A DNA stretch of 64,000 nt, taken from contig NZ_AP023366.1 of the NCBI RefSeq assembly GCF_015097055.1, positions 844,501 to 908,500 of the forward strand. The letters run 5' to 3'. The position numbers and the translations under genes were made by a program. This DNA is from Effusibacillus dendaii. Its GTDB lineage: Bacteria; Bacillota; Bacilli; Tumebacillales; Effusibacillaceae. The notes beneath the pieces are model-generated. The model was given only the letters and a program-made list of their open reading frames with translations. It was not told the DNA's origin and did not search any database. This document shows, in pieces, positions 53,979-62,752 of this stretch (position 1 is the first letter of the stretch; each line of letters opens with the position of its first letter).

Positions 53979-55457
53979 CTAAAAGTCCGGTGAAAAATGC
54001 CGGTTTACGGTGTGGAATGGCCTTATGCACGAAAAAATAGCTGAACATAACCTGAAAATGGCAGAGGTTAGAGTTTCTTCCCTGATCACGGATTCCGGAT
54101 TTTGGCATGCCAAAATACCGGTTTGAGGTCGTTTTTTCTTAAACCGACATAACCTTTTCAGATTTTGGACGATGGCGGTCAGCAGTGTCTGCTCTTGCAT
54201 ATTCTCCAGACCCCTACTCCGTGCACGATCCAGCCCGTGCACCGTTTTTGCTTCTGCAAAGGCATGTTCGCAACGAGTACGCCTTTTTTGGATCTGTCGA
54301 TACTTGCCTTCCAGTTGGATTCGTTTGGCTTTGTTTTTGATCAGAACTTCTTGTACTTTGACCTCTCTTTTTCCCTGTTTTTCTGGATCATGGGTTTGTC
54401 TCTTCCAGGTTGGGATCGGTTCCAGTTCCAGATTCCGAAGCGAAACAAGCGGAATCATCCCTTGTGCAAATAATGCGCCAAGATATTCCGGGGTTCCATA
54501 TGCTTTGTCGGCGGATACGGTGCGAATCCAAATCGTCGGATGTTGAAAACGAAGGGCTGCCAGTTGTCGAAGGCTGATCTCCCGTTCCGCCGTGCCCGCC
54601 GCAAGACTTGCCTGCGTTGACAAAATGACGCCGGAAGTCACATCGACGACGTTATGGACCAAATAGCGCAAATAGGCTTCCTGCCCTTTGCTCTTCTTGT
54701 ATAACCGGGCGTCCGGATCGGTTACGCTTCGGTGTGTCGCATTGGAAAACTTCTTACCGTGAAAGTCTTCATGGACAGCCTCTTCTTGTAAGCGTGTCGT
54801 CTCTGAAGCGGACCTTACGGAGGACGACGGAGGGGGATCGGAATCCTCCTTTTTCGGGTCCACAGGCATTTCGTCTTGATCCTGACGAGCTAATTCTGAC
54901 AAGTACTCCTCAATGGAATGCACCGGGGCCAATGTGATTTCCTGCAGGCTGTGAACGGATGCGTTGGCTCGTACCTGCGATCCGTCCACCCCTGCGTGGA
55001 CGTCCGGTTTTACCAAGCCAGCCGCAATGCACTGATCGACAACATGGATCATCATTTGCTCGAAAATCCCATGCTTTCGCCACAATTTGCGGGTCTTAAC
55101 CAAGGTCGTTCGATCCGGAAGGGAGGGGCGGTTCGGACTCGGTCGCTGAACGGATTCGAAATCCAGCCCGCAAAACCACAAATAGCCCGCATGCATAGAT
55201 AGCAATTGATACAATTCCCGTTCGGAGTGGTTGAACAGGTAGGAAAGCAGCATCAATCGAACCATCCGCTCCGGGTCAGCCGCCGGGCGGCCGGTACGTT
55301 CCGTGTACAGCGGCGCCACCCAGTCATGGACAACGGAAAAATCAAGCGCTTCGTTCAGTTGGCGCAGGATATGCTTTTTGGGCACCAGTTCATCCATGTC
55401 TATAAATTGGAACATCTGAGGCTGGATGGCCGATGACTTACGAGCTTTCATGTTCAA
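53979..55457 (-). CDS. IS1182-family transposase
   Basis: The 492-residue transposase has an N-terminal DUF772-like domain (about 15-125, with MFQFIDMDELVPKKH and a R-L-M-L-L-S-Y-L pattern). The catalytic core has Asp in AGVDGSQVRANASVHS (about 178), Asp in VSADKAYGTPEYL (about 315) and Glu in RCEHAFAEAKTVHGL (about 408). These match the DDE triad of the IS1182 branch of the IS5/IS1182 group. The frame runs through the terminal repeat, and its TAG stop lies inside the CTAA/TTAG target duplication (53979-53981) rather than in the element itself. No lesion is seen, so it is probably active. Confidence 0.93.
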   Translation of the reverse strand: MNMKARKSSAIQPQMFQFIDMDELVPKKHILRQLNEALDFSVVHDWVAPLYTERTGRPAADPERMVRLMLLSYLFNHSERELYQLLSMHAGYLWFCGLDFESVQRPSPNRPSLPDRTTLVKTRKLWRKHGIFEQMMIHVVDQCIAAGLVKPDVHAGVDGSQVRANASVHSLQEITLAPVHSIEEYLSELARQDQDEMPVDPKKEDSDPPPSSSVRSASETTRLQEEAVHEDFHGKKFSNATHRSVTDPDARLYKKSKGQEAYLRYLVHNVVDVTSGVILSTQASLAAGTAEREISLRQLAALRFQHPTIWIRTVSADKAYGTPEYLGALFAQGMIPLVSLRNLELEPIPTWKRQTHDPEKQGKREVKVQEVLIKNKAKRIQLEGKYRQIQKRRTRCEHAFAEAKTVHGLDRARSRGLENMQEQTLLTAIVQNLKRLCRFKKKRPQTGILACQNPESVIREETLTSAIFRLCSAIFSCIRPFHTVNRHFSPDF

Positions 55458-55540
55458 TCACTCTTTCGATGGTTTGTTACAGTATCAATTCGGCAAACCC
55501 GTGGTAAAAGCCTGCTAAGGCGGGCTTTTTCACCGGACTT
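53983..55540 (-). mobile_element. IS1182-family insertion sequence, intact with target duplication
   Basis: The element is 1558 bases long, with 15-bp perfect terminal inverted repeats AAGTCCGGTGAAAAA (53983-53997) and its complement (55526-55540). It is flanked by a 4-base direct repeat CTAA (53979-53982 and 55541-55544), a typical IS1182 target duplication. The single transposase gene spans nearly all of it. It has inserted about 18 bases upstream of the methyltransferase start, between the probable promoter and the Shine-Dalgarno AGGAGG. Intact ends, duplication and reading frame point to a recent insertion. Confidence 0.92.
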
Positions 55541-55558
55541 CTAAAGGAGGATATTAGA

Positions 55559-56461
55559 ATGAAAGAAAACCAAGTCAGTCTTACTGCAATAATGACCGCG
55601 TACTTACGTGCCTACCATGCCATGAATGATACCCCAAAAATTTTTGATGACTTTCGAGCCTATCGTTTGATACCAGAGGAAAGACGTGCACTCATTGAAC
55701 AAGGATTTTCTAGAGCTCTCCAGATTCATGTTCCTGAAAGCAACTTGGCATGCTCCGCCCAGGCGACAAATACCTTGCCGTCTTTATTGCAAACCATGGG
55801 ATTACCTAATGTCCTTAGCCGTTCAAGATATACGGAAGACAACCTTGAGCAGGCTGTAAAACAAGGGGTGAAGCAGTATGTGATACTCGGGGCGGGGATG
55901 GATACCTTTGCTTTCCGTCGTCCGGATCTCTTAAGTCAGGTTCAAGTATTTGAGGTTGACCACCCGGCCACACAAGCCTTCAAACTTAATCGACTGGCTG
56001 AATTAGAATGGGAAATCCCATCAAATCTTCACTTTGTACCTGTGGATTTCACAAAGGAGAGTTTGGCTGATGCACTCAAGGGAACTTCTTATGACTTGCA
56101 GACTAAAAGCTTTTTTAGTTGGTTAGGCGTCACAATGTACTTAACCCGAAACGAAGTGTTCGCAACGCTGCGTTCCATTGCCGATATTGCCCCCGAGGGC
56201 AGTGCGATTATTTTCGATTACTTTGTACCACAAGAAGCTACTCCACATATGAAAGAGATGCGGGAGGATTTACGAAAGATAGGTGAGCCGATTAAAACGA
56301 CCTTTGACCCGTCAACACTAGCTTTTGAACTGGAAAGTTTAGGGTTTCGTCTTCATGAGAACTTAAGCCCATCCGCTATCCAAGAACGCTATTTTCAGAG
56401 TCGAACGGACGGTTATTATGCGAGTAAACATGTGCGCTTTGCGTGGGCAGTAGTCGAGTAA
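55559..56461 (+). CDS. Class I SAM-dependent methyltransferase (LCM/TIGR00027-like)
   Basis: The 300-residue protein has the SAM-binding loop VILGAGMDTFAFRRPDL (about 103-119), an EVDHPATQAFKLNRL acidic/base block (about 126-140) and the C-terminal SWLGVTMYLTRNEV. It belongs to the leucine-carboxyl-methyltransferase-like group of TIGR00027/COG3315 methyltransferases, whose substrates are mostly unknown. An AGGAGG Shine-Dalgarno lies just upstream. The IS1182 insertion ends 15 bases before the start, so its natural promoter has been separated. Expression may now depend on outward transcription from the IS or be lost. Confidence 0.88.
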   Translation: MKENQVSLTAIMTAYLRAYHAMNDTPKIFDDFRAYRLIPEERRALIEQGFSRALQIHVPESNLACSAQATNTLPSLLQTMGLPNVLSRSRYTEDNLEQAVKQGVKQYVILGAGMDTFAFRRPDLLSQVQVFEVDHPATQAFKLNRLAELEWEIPSNLHFVPVDFTKESLADALKGTSYDLQTKSFFSWLGVTMYLTRNEVFATLRSIADIAPEGSAIIFDYFVPQEATPHMKEMREDLRKIGEPIKTTFDPSTLAFELESLGFRLHENLSPSAIQERYFQSRTDGYYASKHVRFAWAVVE

Positions 56462-56828
56462 AAAATATGTTCTTCCATATTAGATGATTATTAACGCCAG
56501 GTTGAGTGTTCGGCTTTTTTTATACGCATTTTTACCAAAATGCATACAACAATTTTTTTGAGATCATGGTGTGGGTTTTCTCATTGAAAGAATGGTATCA
56601 ACATTAAAGCTCTAATGGAGATATCATTCTTTCCCCATTTAAAATGGTGGCATTGTTCTTTCTAAATAACATTTTAGAAATATTTATATAAGTTTGCTTA
56701 TTGTGCTAACGGATACAATAGTTCAATTGACTGCCTTATCAGCAAGTCGGTTTACTTTTGACATAAAATTAACATTGAGATTTAACATAGCCTTATAAAT
56801 AAAACTCCTGGTTGTTACGCGTAAAAAC
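56462..56828. other. AT-rich intergenic stretch without a gene
   Basis: No coding region is supported. There is an inverted repeat GAAAGAATG (56586-56594) with CATTCTTTC (56625-56633), extended by ATC/GAT, and a small TTCTAA/TTAGAA hairpin near 56660-56680. A weak GCC...GGC stem with seven T (about 56496-56521) probably terminates the methyltransferase transcript. Confidence 0.5.
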
Positions 56829-56858
56829 ACCTGCTCGGTGCAAACTGCCCAAGCAGGT
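56829..56858 (-). terminator. Terminator of the LytTR regulator gene
   Basis: Arms ACCTGCT and AGCAGGT with an internal GG/CC extension form a stem, followed on the minus strand by GTTTTTAC. It lies about 25 bases after the regulator's stop. Confidence 0.8.
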
Positions 56859-56881
56859 TTAGTGACAGAGGAATGTATTTT

Positions 56882-57544
56882 TTAAAAACCCATCAAATGA
56901 CGGAAACGACTGGCATATTTCTGACTGACCGAGACTCGCAGGTTTCTATTTTTTTTCAATACCAGCACGAACGTGGAATGAAAATCCGGATGAATTTCCG
57001 CAATCTCGTTTACATTTACAAGGAAAGAGCGGTGGCAGCGGATAAACTGTTCGGGAGGCAGCATCCGCTCCAACTCCACAAGACTGTATTTATTCAAGTA
57101 TTTGCCGCCTGTGGTATAAAGAAACGTCTTACCGGTTTCCGAAGTGATTAAATAAATATCTGAAAACGGGACAGGAACCCAGCGGCCATCTGCTTTCCCA
57201 ATCAGGAACTGATAACGCGGCAGATACGATTCAGGATATGACGGATAAATTAAGGTAAAGCATCCGATTGTCATATCTCCATTTGTAATCGGGGTGCTTG
57301 TTGCATAATAATCTATGCCGAACGGGCTTGAATCCACAAACTTTGACAGACGAACTCGTTTTCTTAATGCGAGCCGTGTCAACGTCCCTTCCTGAATTTC
57401 ATCCCCAGGTTTTATTCGTAAGTCAATACTTTTGCTTGGTTGATAAAAAATAAACCGGGACTGATCGGCTATCGCAATGGAAGCTTCTTGCGGAATCGGA
57501 TCACGGATCGCCTCTACAATAGTTTGGATTGATGTTAGGTCCAC
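56882..57544 (-). CDS. LytTR-type transcriptional regulator with N-terminal sensor-like domain
   Basis: The 220-residue protein, starting with GTG after GGGAGG, has a C-terminal LytTR DNA-binding domain (about 120-218) with DIYLITSETGKTFLYTTGGK and FIRCHRSFLVNVNEIAEI, the family signature. The N-terminal region (1-115) has no receiver-domain Asp and resembles a small-molecule-sensor or PAS-like domain (EAIRDPIPQEASIAIADQ). It probably senses a ligand directly rather than phosphorylation. It is encoded beside the catabolic cluster and may control it. LytTR proteins bind imperfect direct repeats; none was identified with confidence. Confidence 0.85.
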   Translation of the reverse strand: MDLTSIQTIVEAIRDPIPQEASIAIADQSRFIFYQPSKSIDLRIKPGDEIQEGTLTRLALRKRVRLSKFVDSSPFGIDYYATSTPITNGDMTIGCFTLIYPSYPESYLPRYQFLIGKADGRWVPVPFSDIYLITSETGKTFLYTTGGKYLNKYSLVELERMLPPEQFIRCHRSFLVNVNEIAEIHPDFHSTFVLVLKKNRNLRVSVSQKYASRFRHLMGF

Positions 57545-57636
57545 CTGTATTGCCTCCCTGGTTTCTTCTTGAACTGGTTTAACGCTCTTGGACCGATTGT
57601 AACATATTTTTGAACTTGCCCCATCCTGCTTATTCT

Positions 57637-58782
57637 TCAGACGAGGAAACGAAGAGCCAATGCTTTATAAAACTGGATCGCATCCAGATACTTGGCTGTC
57701 TCCACAAATTCATCCGGTTGATGCGCCATCTTTTCATCCCCGGGTCCGTAAACAATTACGGGCAGGTCGCCGCCAGCTCCCGGCACAAAAACAGAAGCGT
57801 CTGTAAAATATCGTACGCCGGCCGGTTGGAAATCTTTTTGGAACAGTTCTTTCGCCGTTGCAAGAGAAAGACCTATCAGTTCATGAGTGACAGGTGTCCG
57901 GACAGACGGTTTGTCGTTAAGAACAGCCAATTCAAATTTTGCCGACGTATCCGCTTCGATCTCTTTGAATAATCTTTCCACGTCTGCCACAATCTGAAGA
58001 TGATCCTGCCCCGGAACCGTCCGAATATCAATTTGAAGTCGGCACACATCGGGCACCACATTTGTCTTGACCCCACCGGAAATCACACTCAGGTTTAAAG
58101 TCGGCTCTCCGAGTAAATGGTCCCTGTCATACCGGAATTTAAATCGGTCTCTCAATGCATTAATGAAACGGTTCATATGCTCGATCGCATTCACACCCTG
58201 TTCAGGCATTGAACCGTGGGCCGTCTTGCCGTAAGCTGTAATCTCCAGCCAGAGAGCTCCTTTATGGGCGGTAAAAATCTCTCCGTTGCTGGGTTCACCG
58301 ATAACCATGGCACCAACCTCCTGCAGAAGCCCCTCCTCAACCATTGCACGGGCCCCGCAGCAGTCCACTTCTTCTCCGGCTGTTGCAGCCAGTACCAAAT
58401 CTCCCTGCAGAGTCACTCCCGACCTGGCGATCTCTGTCATCGCCACAACCATGGCGGCCAATCCGCCTTTCATGTCAGACGCTCCCCGTCCGTAGACATG
58501 TCCTTCATGTTCCACCGCCCCATAAGGATCGAATTTCCATGAAATGTCCCCTGGCGGAACTGTATCCATATGTCCGCTGTAAACCAGACTTTTTTTAGCT
58601 CCCGTTCCTTTGATTCGCGCTACCAGATTGGCACGGTTGGTTCCAAGAATTCTTACCTCCGACTCAATTCCACTCTTTTTTAACATTGCTTCGATCAGAC
58701 GTGCAACAGGTTCTTCATCCCCTGGCGGGTTGACGCTTTTTAAACGAATCATCTCTTTAAGAAATTGAACGGCTTCCTGCAT
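57637..58782 (-). CDS. M20-family metallopeptidase/deacylase (ArgE/DapE-like)
   Basis: ATG 58782 has GGGAGG upstream and gives 381 residues. The dinuclear-metal ligands are visible: His and Asp in SGHMDTVPPGDI, Asp in GRGASDMKGG, Glu-Glu in TAGEEVDCCG, Glu in VIGEPSNGEIF and a terminal His in DEKMAHQPDEF. A dimerisation domain (about 175-290, HGSMPEQGVNAIEHM) lies between. The family includes ArgE, DapE, carboxypeptidases and acyl-amino-acid hydrolases; the exact substrate is unclear. It is 46 bases after an isocitrate-lyase-like gene, apparently in one transcript. Confidence 0.9.
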   Translation of the reverse strand: MQEAVQFLKEMIRLKSVNPPGDEEPVARLIEAMLKKSGIESEVRILGTNRANLVARIKGTGAKKSLVYSGHMDTVPPGDISWKFDPYGAVEHEGHVYGRGASDMKGGLAAMVVAMTEIARSGVTLQGDLVLAATAGEEVDCCGARAMVEEGLLQEVGAMVIGEPSNGEIFTAHKGALWLEITAYGKTAHGSMPEQGVNAIEHMNRFINALRDRFKFRYDRDHLLGEPTLNLSVISGGVKTNVVPDVCRLQIDIRTVPGQDHLQIVADVERLFKEIEADTSAKFELAVLNDKPSVRTPVTHELIGLSLATAKELFQKDFQPAGVRYFTDASVFVPGAGGDLPVIVYGPGDEKMAHQPDEFVETAKYLDAIQFYKALALRFLV

Positions 58783-58828
58783 CTCTATTCCTCCCATTTA
58801 TTCACCTATTTTTTTAAAGTTCTTAACT

Positions 58829-59707
58829 TCACCCAGTCATCTGCTCATTAATCAATGTTTTCTCTCTTTGCTTTATTTGCTGCAGACCAAGCAGTTCTTC
58901 ATAGTCATGAATCGTCATCATCTTATCGAGGAATTCGGCAGTAGTACCGGTTTCCTTCAAAGATGACATCAACCGCATGGTTGTTTCGGCATACAGAAAT
59001 GTAGAGGATAGCGGGAATATAACAAGTTTATACCCTATGTTCTGCAATTCCTTGACGTTCATATAGGGGACTCGGGTATTTTCCAACATGTCATACATTA
59101 GTGGAGCATCAATTTTTCGAGCGACTTCTTTTAGTTCATCAACTGTTTCCAGCATCTCAATATAGATGATATCGGCCCCTGCATCCGCACACGCTTTCCC
59201 TCGGCTGATCGCCTCTTCCAATCCCATTGATACGCGGGAGTCAGTACGTGCAATTATTAAAAAATTTTTGTCTTGTCTAGCAGTAACGGCTGCTCTAATT
59301 TTGGCTACATGCTCATCCTTTGATATATATTTTAGCCCATCCATAGCGCCGCATTTTTTAGGGGTAATCTGATCTTCAATATGAATAGCCGATACCCCTG
59401 CGGCTTCATATTCTTCTACCGTTCTAATTACGTTGTTGATGTTTCCATATCCCGTGTCCGCATCACAAATAACGGGCAAATTAACAGCCGATACAATCCC
59501 CCGGGCTCTACTGACCATTTCCGGCATGGTTACTAAACCGATATCCGGTTTCCCAATCAAACTTGCTGAAACACCATTACCGGTCATATAAGCTACATCA
59601 AACCCGACTTTTTCTATGATTTTTGCTCCTAATGCATCATGACAGCCTGGTGCCACAATGATCCTCTCTTGCTGTAAAAGATTTCTCAAAACCTTTCGCC
59701 TGTCCAC
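58829..59707 (-). CDS. Isocitrate lyase/PEP mutase superfamily enzyme
   Basis: The 292-residue protein starts at GTG after AAGGAGG. It has the superfamily active-site elements PVICDADTGYG (metal-binding Asp), HIEDQITPKKCGAMDG (the K-K-C-G motif with the general-base Cys) and ARTDSRVSMGLEEA. It is closer to 2-methylisocitrate lyase or oxaloacetate/dimethylmalate-type lyases (about 290 residues) than to true isocitrate lyase (about 430). Such enzymes split or build carbon-carbon bonds next to carboxylates. The partner methylcitrate-cycle genes are absent, so another substrate is possible. A perfect palindrome (59768-59779) lies about 60 bases upstream. Confidence 0.88.
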   Translation of the reverse strand: MDRRKVLRNLLQQERIIVAPGCHDALGAKIIEKVGFDVAYMTGNGVSASLIGKPDIGLVTMPEMVSRARGIVSAVNLPVICDADTGYGNINNVIRTVEEYEAAGVSAIHIEDQITPKKCGAMDGLKYISKDEHVAKIRAAVTARQDKNFLIIARTDSRVSMGLEEAISRGKACADAGADIIYIEMLETVDELKEVARKIDAPLMYDMLENTRVPYMNVKELQNIGYKLVIFPLSSTFLYAETTMRLMSSLKETGTTAEFLDKMMTIHDYEELLGLQQIKQREKTLINEQMTG

Positions 59708-59767
59708 TTTTTCAGCCTCCTTACTCGACTGGCTTATAACTTGTGAAAGACCGACAAGCCTAATATG

Positions 59768-59779
59768 CGGACTAGTCCG
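59768..59779. promoter_or_regulatory. Palindromic operator candidate upstream of the lyase gene
   Basis: CGGACTAGTCCG is a 12-bp perfect palindrome 61 bases upstream of the lyase start. It resembles the site at 62719-62730 and the palindromes recognised by TetR-family regulators of acyl-CoA metabolism. Confidence 0.55.
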
Positions 59780-59790
59780 TCTTTACCCGA

Positions 59791-61125
59791 TTAAAGATTG
59801 GAAGTTTCGTTTTCCCTGATTGCTGGATGATGCGATGTTGTAATTTGTTGTTCTTTCAGGATAAACGAACATAATGCCGCTAAGGCTGAAGCGAGAGCGA
59901 AAAATACAAATACCATTCTGAAATCCTGTGTCCCGTCAGGCCCCACTTTCACCAGATATCCGGCAATAAGAGGAGAAACGAATGAACCTAACTGGCCAAC
60001 TCCATTAGCCACTCCGATCGCACTTCCAATTATTTCTTTTGGGTACCTTTTCTGTAAATATGCATAGATAGAACCGAAATTCAGGTTAATAAAGAATCCT
60101 GACAGCATTAACAGAGTCAACAGAAGCCCTGTATTGCCTTTTTCAACAGTGCCAAGCAACCATAAGACCGGGATACACCCTAAATATGCAATTAGGGCGA
60201 TCGGTTTCATTCGATTAAACACTTTATCCATTAACCACCCACCAAGAATCATCGCAAAGAAGGCAACAACATATGGAGCCGAGGCGAAAAATCCCATCGC
60301 TTTAAGATCCATGCCATGCTGTTTGACCAGAAAAGTGCTTAACCAGGTAGTACTCCCCCAATATACTGCCAACTGGCAAAACAATACCACCAAATATACG
60401 TAAAAGTAACCATCTTTCAGAAAAATCCCATAGTTTTTTTTCTTTTTTTCTACTGGAGTTTTTACGTCGTCAGGGGTGTTTGCAACGATGTGCTCATACT
60501 CCTCTTTTTTCAATCGACCTTTGTCGAGCATTTCTTTGGGCGAATCTGTTACAAAGTACCACAGGGCCCAGATACCCAACAGCCCTGGAAGTGCCAGAAC
60601 ATAAAACACAGGTCTCCACTGACCTTCGAAGAAATATACAGACAGAGTAGTTATAAGAACGGGAACAATTGCAGGTGCGACAGCCCATGAAGTTGTAAAG
60701 AACGACATGGCACGTCCTCTTTCTTCAGTTGGGAACCAGTTATTAATCGACCGGGAAGCAGGCGGGAAATGATGTCCTTCCCCAAGTCCCAATCCGATTC
60801 GAAGTACAATGAATTGCCCAAAGCTCTTGACTACACCTGTCAAAGCGGTAACGGCTGTAAATACGGTGATTGCGAAGCCCATGATTTTTTTGGATCCGTA
60901 TTTGTCAGCGAGAAACCCAGCCGTCACTTGAGCAATGGCATATGCAAAGAAAAACACGGATGCCAGTTGCCCCACCTGTACCGGGGTAAGTTGAAGATCC
61001 TTTTGAATGAACGGAAGAAAAGTTAAAACAGATAACCTGTCAAAATAATTGATAATGTAAAGCAACCAAACGATCAGCAAAACTATATGGCGATATCCCC
61101 AAACTGTCCCAGCAACTTTTTTCAC
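59791..61125 (-). CDS. MFS transporter, anion:cation symporter type
   Basis: The 444-residue carrier starts at GTG 61125 and has twelve predicted membrane helices with a central loop (about 205-245, containing EYEHIVANTPDDVKTPVEKK). The sequence LADKYGSKKIMGFAITV after helix 2 is the major-facilitator signature, and GLGEGHHFPPASRSINNWF marks the ACS branch (hexuronate, glucarate, phthalate and related anions). It likely imports an organic acid. It follows the acyl-CoA synthetase gene by 13 bases, implying one operon, and the pair suggests uptake plus activation of the same acid. Confidence 0.9.
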   Translation of the reverse strand: MKKVAGTVWGYRHIVLLIVWLLYIINYFDRLSVLTFLPFIQKDLQLTPVQVGQLASVFFFAYAIAQVTAGFLADKYGSKKIMGFAITVFTAVTALTGVVKSFGQFIVLRIGLGLGEGHHFPPASRSINNWFPTEERGRAMSFFTTSWAVAPAIVPVLITTLSVYFFEGQWRPVFYVLALPGLLGIWALWYFVTDSPKEMLDKGRLKKEEYEHIVANTPDDVKTPVEKKKKNYGIFLKDGYFYVYLVVLFCQLAVYWGSTTWLSTFLVKQHGMDLKAMGFFASAPYVVAFFAMILGGWLMDKVFNRMKPIALIAYLGCIPVLWLLGTVEKGNTGLLLTLLMLSGFFINLNFGSIYAYLQKRYPKEIIGSAIGVANGVGQLGSFVSPLIAGYLVKVGPDGTQDFRMVFVFFALASALAALCSFILKEQQITTSHHPAIRENETSNL

Positions 61126-61138
61126 TTTGTGAACCCCC

Positions 61139-62677
61139 TTAGTATTGAGAACTGGTGTATTGTTCTTTTAACTTTCGCTTCAACAACTTTCCTGTAACGG
61201 TTTTTGGAATTTCATCGATAAATTCAACTTCTCTCATTACCTTATATCGTGCTAATTTTGAAGAACAGAACTGAATAATTTCTTCCTTAGATACATCCAC
61301 TCCCCTCTTTTTGACAATGAAAGCTTTGGGTATTTCCCCTAATCGCTGATCGGTAACTCCAATAACAGCGGCTTCCAACACGGCGGGATGTTGATAAATC
61401 ACATTTTCCACCTCAGCGGGATAGACATTATAACCGCCAACGATAATTACTTCTTTGATCCTATCTTTGAGATGGAGATAACCATCCTCATCCATATAAC
61501 CTATATCCCCGGTATGAAGCCAACCGTCTTTTACAGTCGATCGGGTTGCCTCGGGATTTCTCCAATATTCCTTCATAACACAGTGTCCCTTTGCAATAAT
61601 TTCCCCTGTACTCCCTCTTGGAACTTCATTCCCTGTTGGATCCACAATTTTGACTTCAAGGTGGGACATAGGATAACCAACGCTTTCAAACTTCCTTTGC
61701 ATGTCTAAGCGATCAACAGAAATAACCGGAGAAGCTTCCGTTTGTCCATAGGCTTGAATCGTGAATGTGCGGAATCTCTCTTCAAACCGTTTTCTTACTT
61801 CCAATGGCATCTGTGCTCCGCTCGTAATGCATATTTCCAAACTGGATAAATCAAACTCTTCTTTTTCCGGTAACGATAAAAACATGTAATACATGGCTGG
61901 CACTCCGATAAAGAAATTGATTCCGAGTTCTTTAATTTTTCTTGCAACATATTCTTTTTCGAATTTTTCAAATAACAAAAACCTGCCCCCTTTCAAAAAT
62001 ATCAGTATCAGACCTGCCATCAATACCAATAAGTGGGATAAAGGAGTAACAATACAACCGAAATGTTTATCTGTTAATTGAATGTGATCTGCGTAAAATT
62101 CGGCATTGGATTGTAAATTATAATGAGTCAGCACAACACCTTTAGGGAGCCCTGTGGTTCCGGAAGTATACAAAATAGTCGCGGCATCATCCGGTGATAA
62201 ATCAATCGCCAGAAAAGGAGAATCCGACTCCCTTTTGATAAAACTGAAAAACTTAAACTTTTCACTTTCTATAACAGACTCCTTATGATCATCGGTAAAA
62301 ATTACTGTTTCAAGATTAGGCAGGTTTTCAATAACATGATTTAAGATTGGAAAATGAGTGGAGTGTGTAATTAGTACTTTAACTTCCGCATCTGCAAGTA
62401 CGTGTGAAATCTCTGCCTCCTTAAGCAAAACGTTCATGGGCACAGCTAAAGCGCCAAGTTTCAATATTCCGAAAAATGCGCCTATAAAACTTAATCCATT
62501 TGGCAACCAAATTGAAACACGATCTCCTTTTCCCACTCCCAGGTCTCTCAAAGTTAGTGCAAATTGATTTGACAAGTTATTCATGTAATCATAGTCATAA
62601 TTTACATCATCAAAAATAACCGCAGTTTGTTTTCCCCTTTTTACGGCTTGAAATTCAACTGAAAATGCCAGGTTCAC
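61139..62677 (-). CDS. Acyl-CoA synthetase (AMP-binding)
   Basis: The 512-residue adenylate-forming enzyme has the P-loop LYTSGTTGLPKGVVLTHY (about 168-185), the AYGQTEASPV motif (about 308-317), the GWLHTGDIGYMDEDGY hinge and the C-terminal catalytic Lys in KTVTGKLLKRKL. It activates a carboxylic acid to its CoA thioester via acyl-AMP. Its substrate is not determinable, but neighbours suggest a medium-size organic acid imported by the MFS carrier. An operator-like palindrome lies 42 bases upstream. The TetR gene ends 75 bases upstream. Confidence 0.92.
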   Translation of the reverse strand: MNLAFSVEFQAVKRGKQTAVIFDDVNYDYDYMNNLSNQFALTLRDLGVGKGDRVSIWLPNGLSFIGAFFGILKLGALAVPMNVLLKEAEISHVLADAEVKVLITHSTHFPILNHVIENLPNLETVIFTDDHKESVIESEKFKFFSFIKRESDSPFLAIDLSPDDAATILYTSGTTGLPKGVVLTHYNLQSNAEFYADHIQLTDKHFGCIVTPLSHLLVLMAGLILIFLKGGRFLLFEKFEKEYVARKIKELGINFFIGVPAMYYMFLSLPEKEEFDLSSLEICITSGAQMPLEVRKRFEERFRTFTIQAYGQTEASPVISVDRLDMQRKFESVGYPMSHLEVKIVDPTGNEVPRGSTGEIIAKGHCVMKEYWRNPEATRSTVKDGWLHTGDIGYMDEDGYLHLKDRIKEVIIVGGYNVYPAEVENVIYQHPAVLEAAVIGVTDQRLGEIPKAFIVKKRGVDVSKEEIIQFCSSKLARYKVMREVEFIDEIPKTVTGKLLKRKLKEQYTSSQY

Positions 62678-62718
62678 AAAAAGCCCTCCCCGTTTCCGGT
62701 GATTGAAACGACCTCCAA

Positions 62719-62730
62719 CGAACTAATCAG
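62719..62730. promoter_or_regulatory. Operator candidate upstream of the acyl-CoA synthetase
   Basis: CGAACTAATCAG on the plus strand agrees with the palindrome at 59768-59779 in 9 of 12 positions, with an additional matching T after it. A second inverted repeat CGTTTC...GAAACG (62691-62710) is adjacent. Confidence 0.5.
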
Positions 62731-62752
62731 TTTGATTTCACAATATGTTGCT

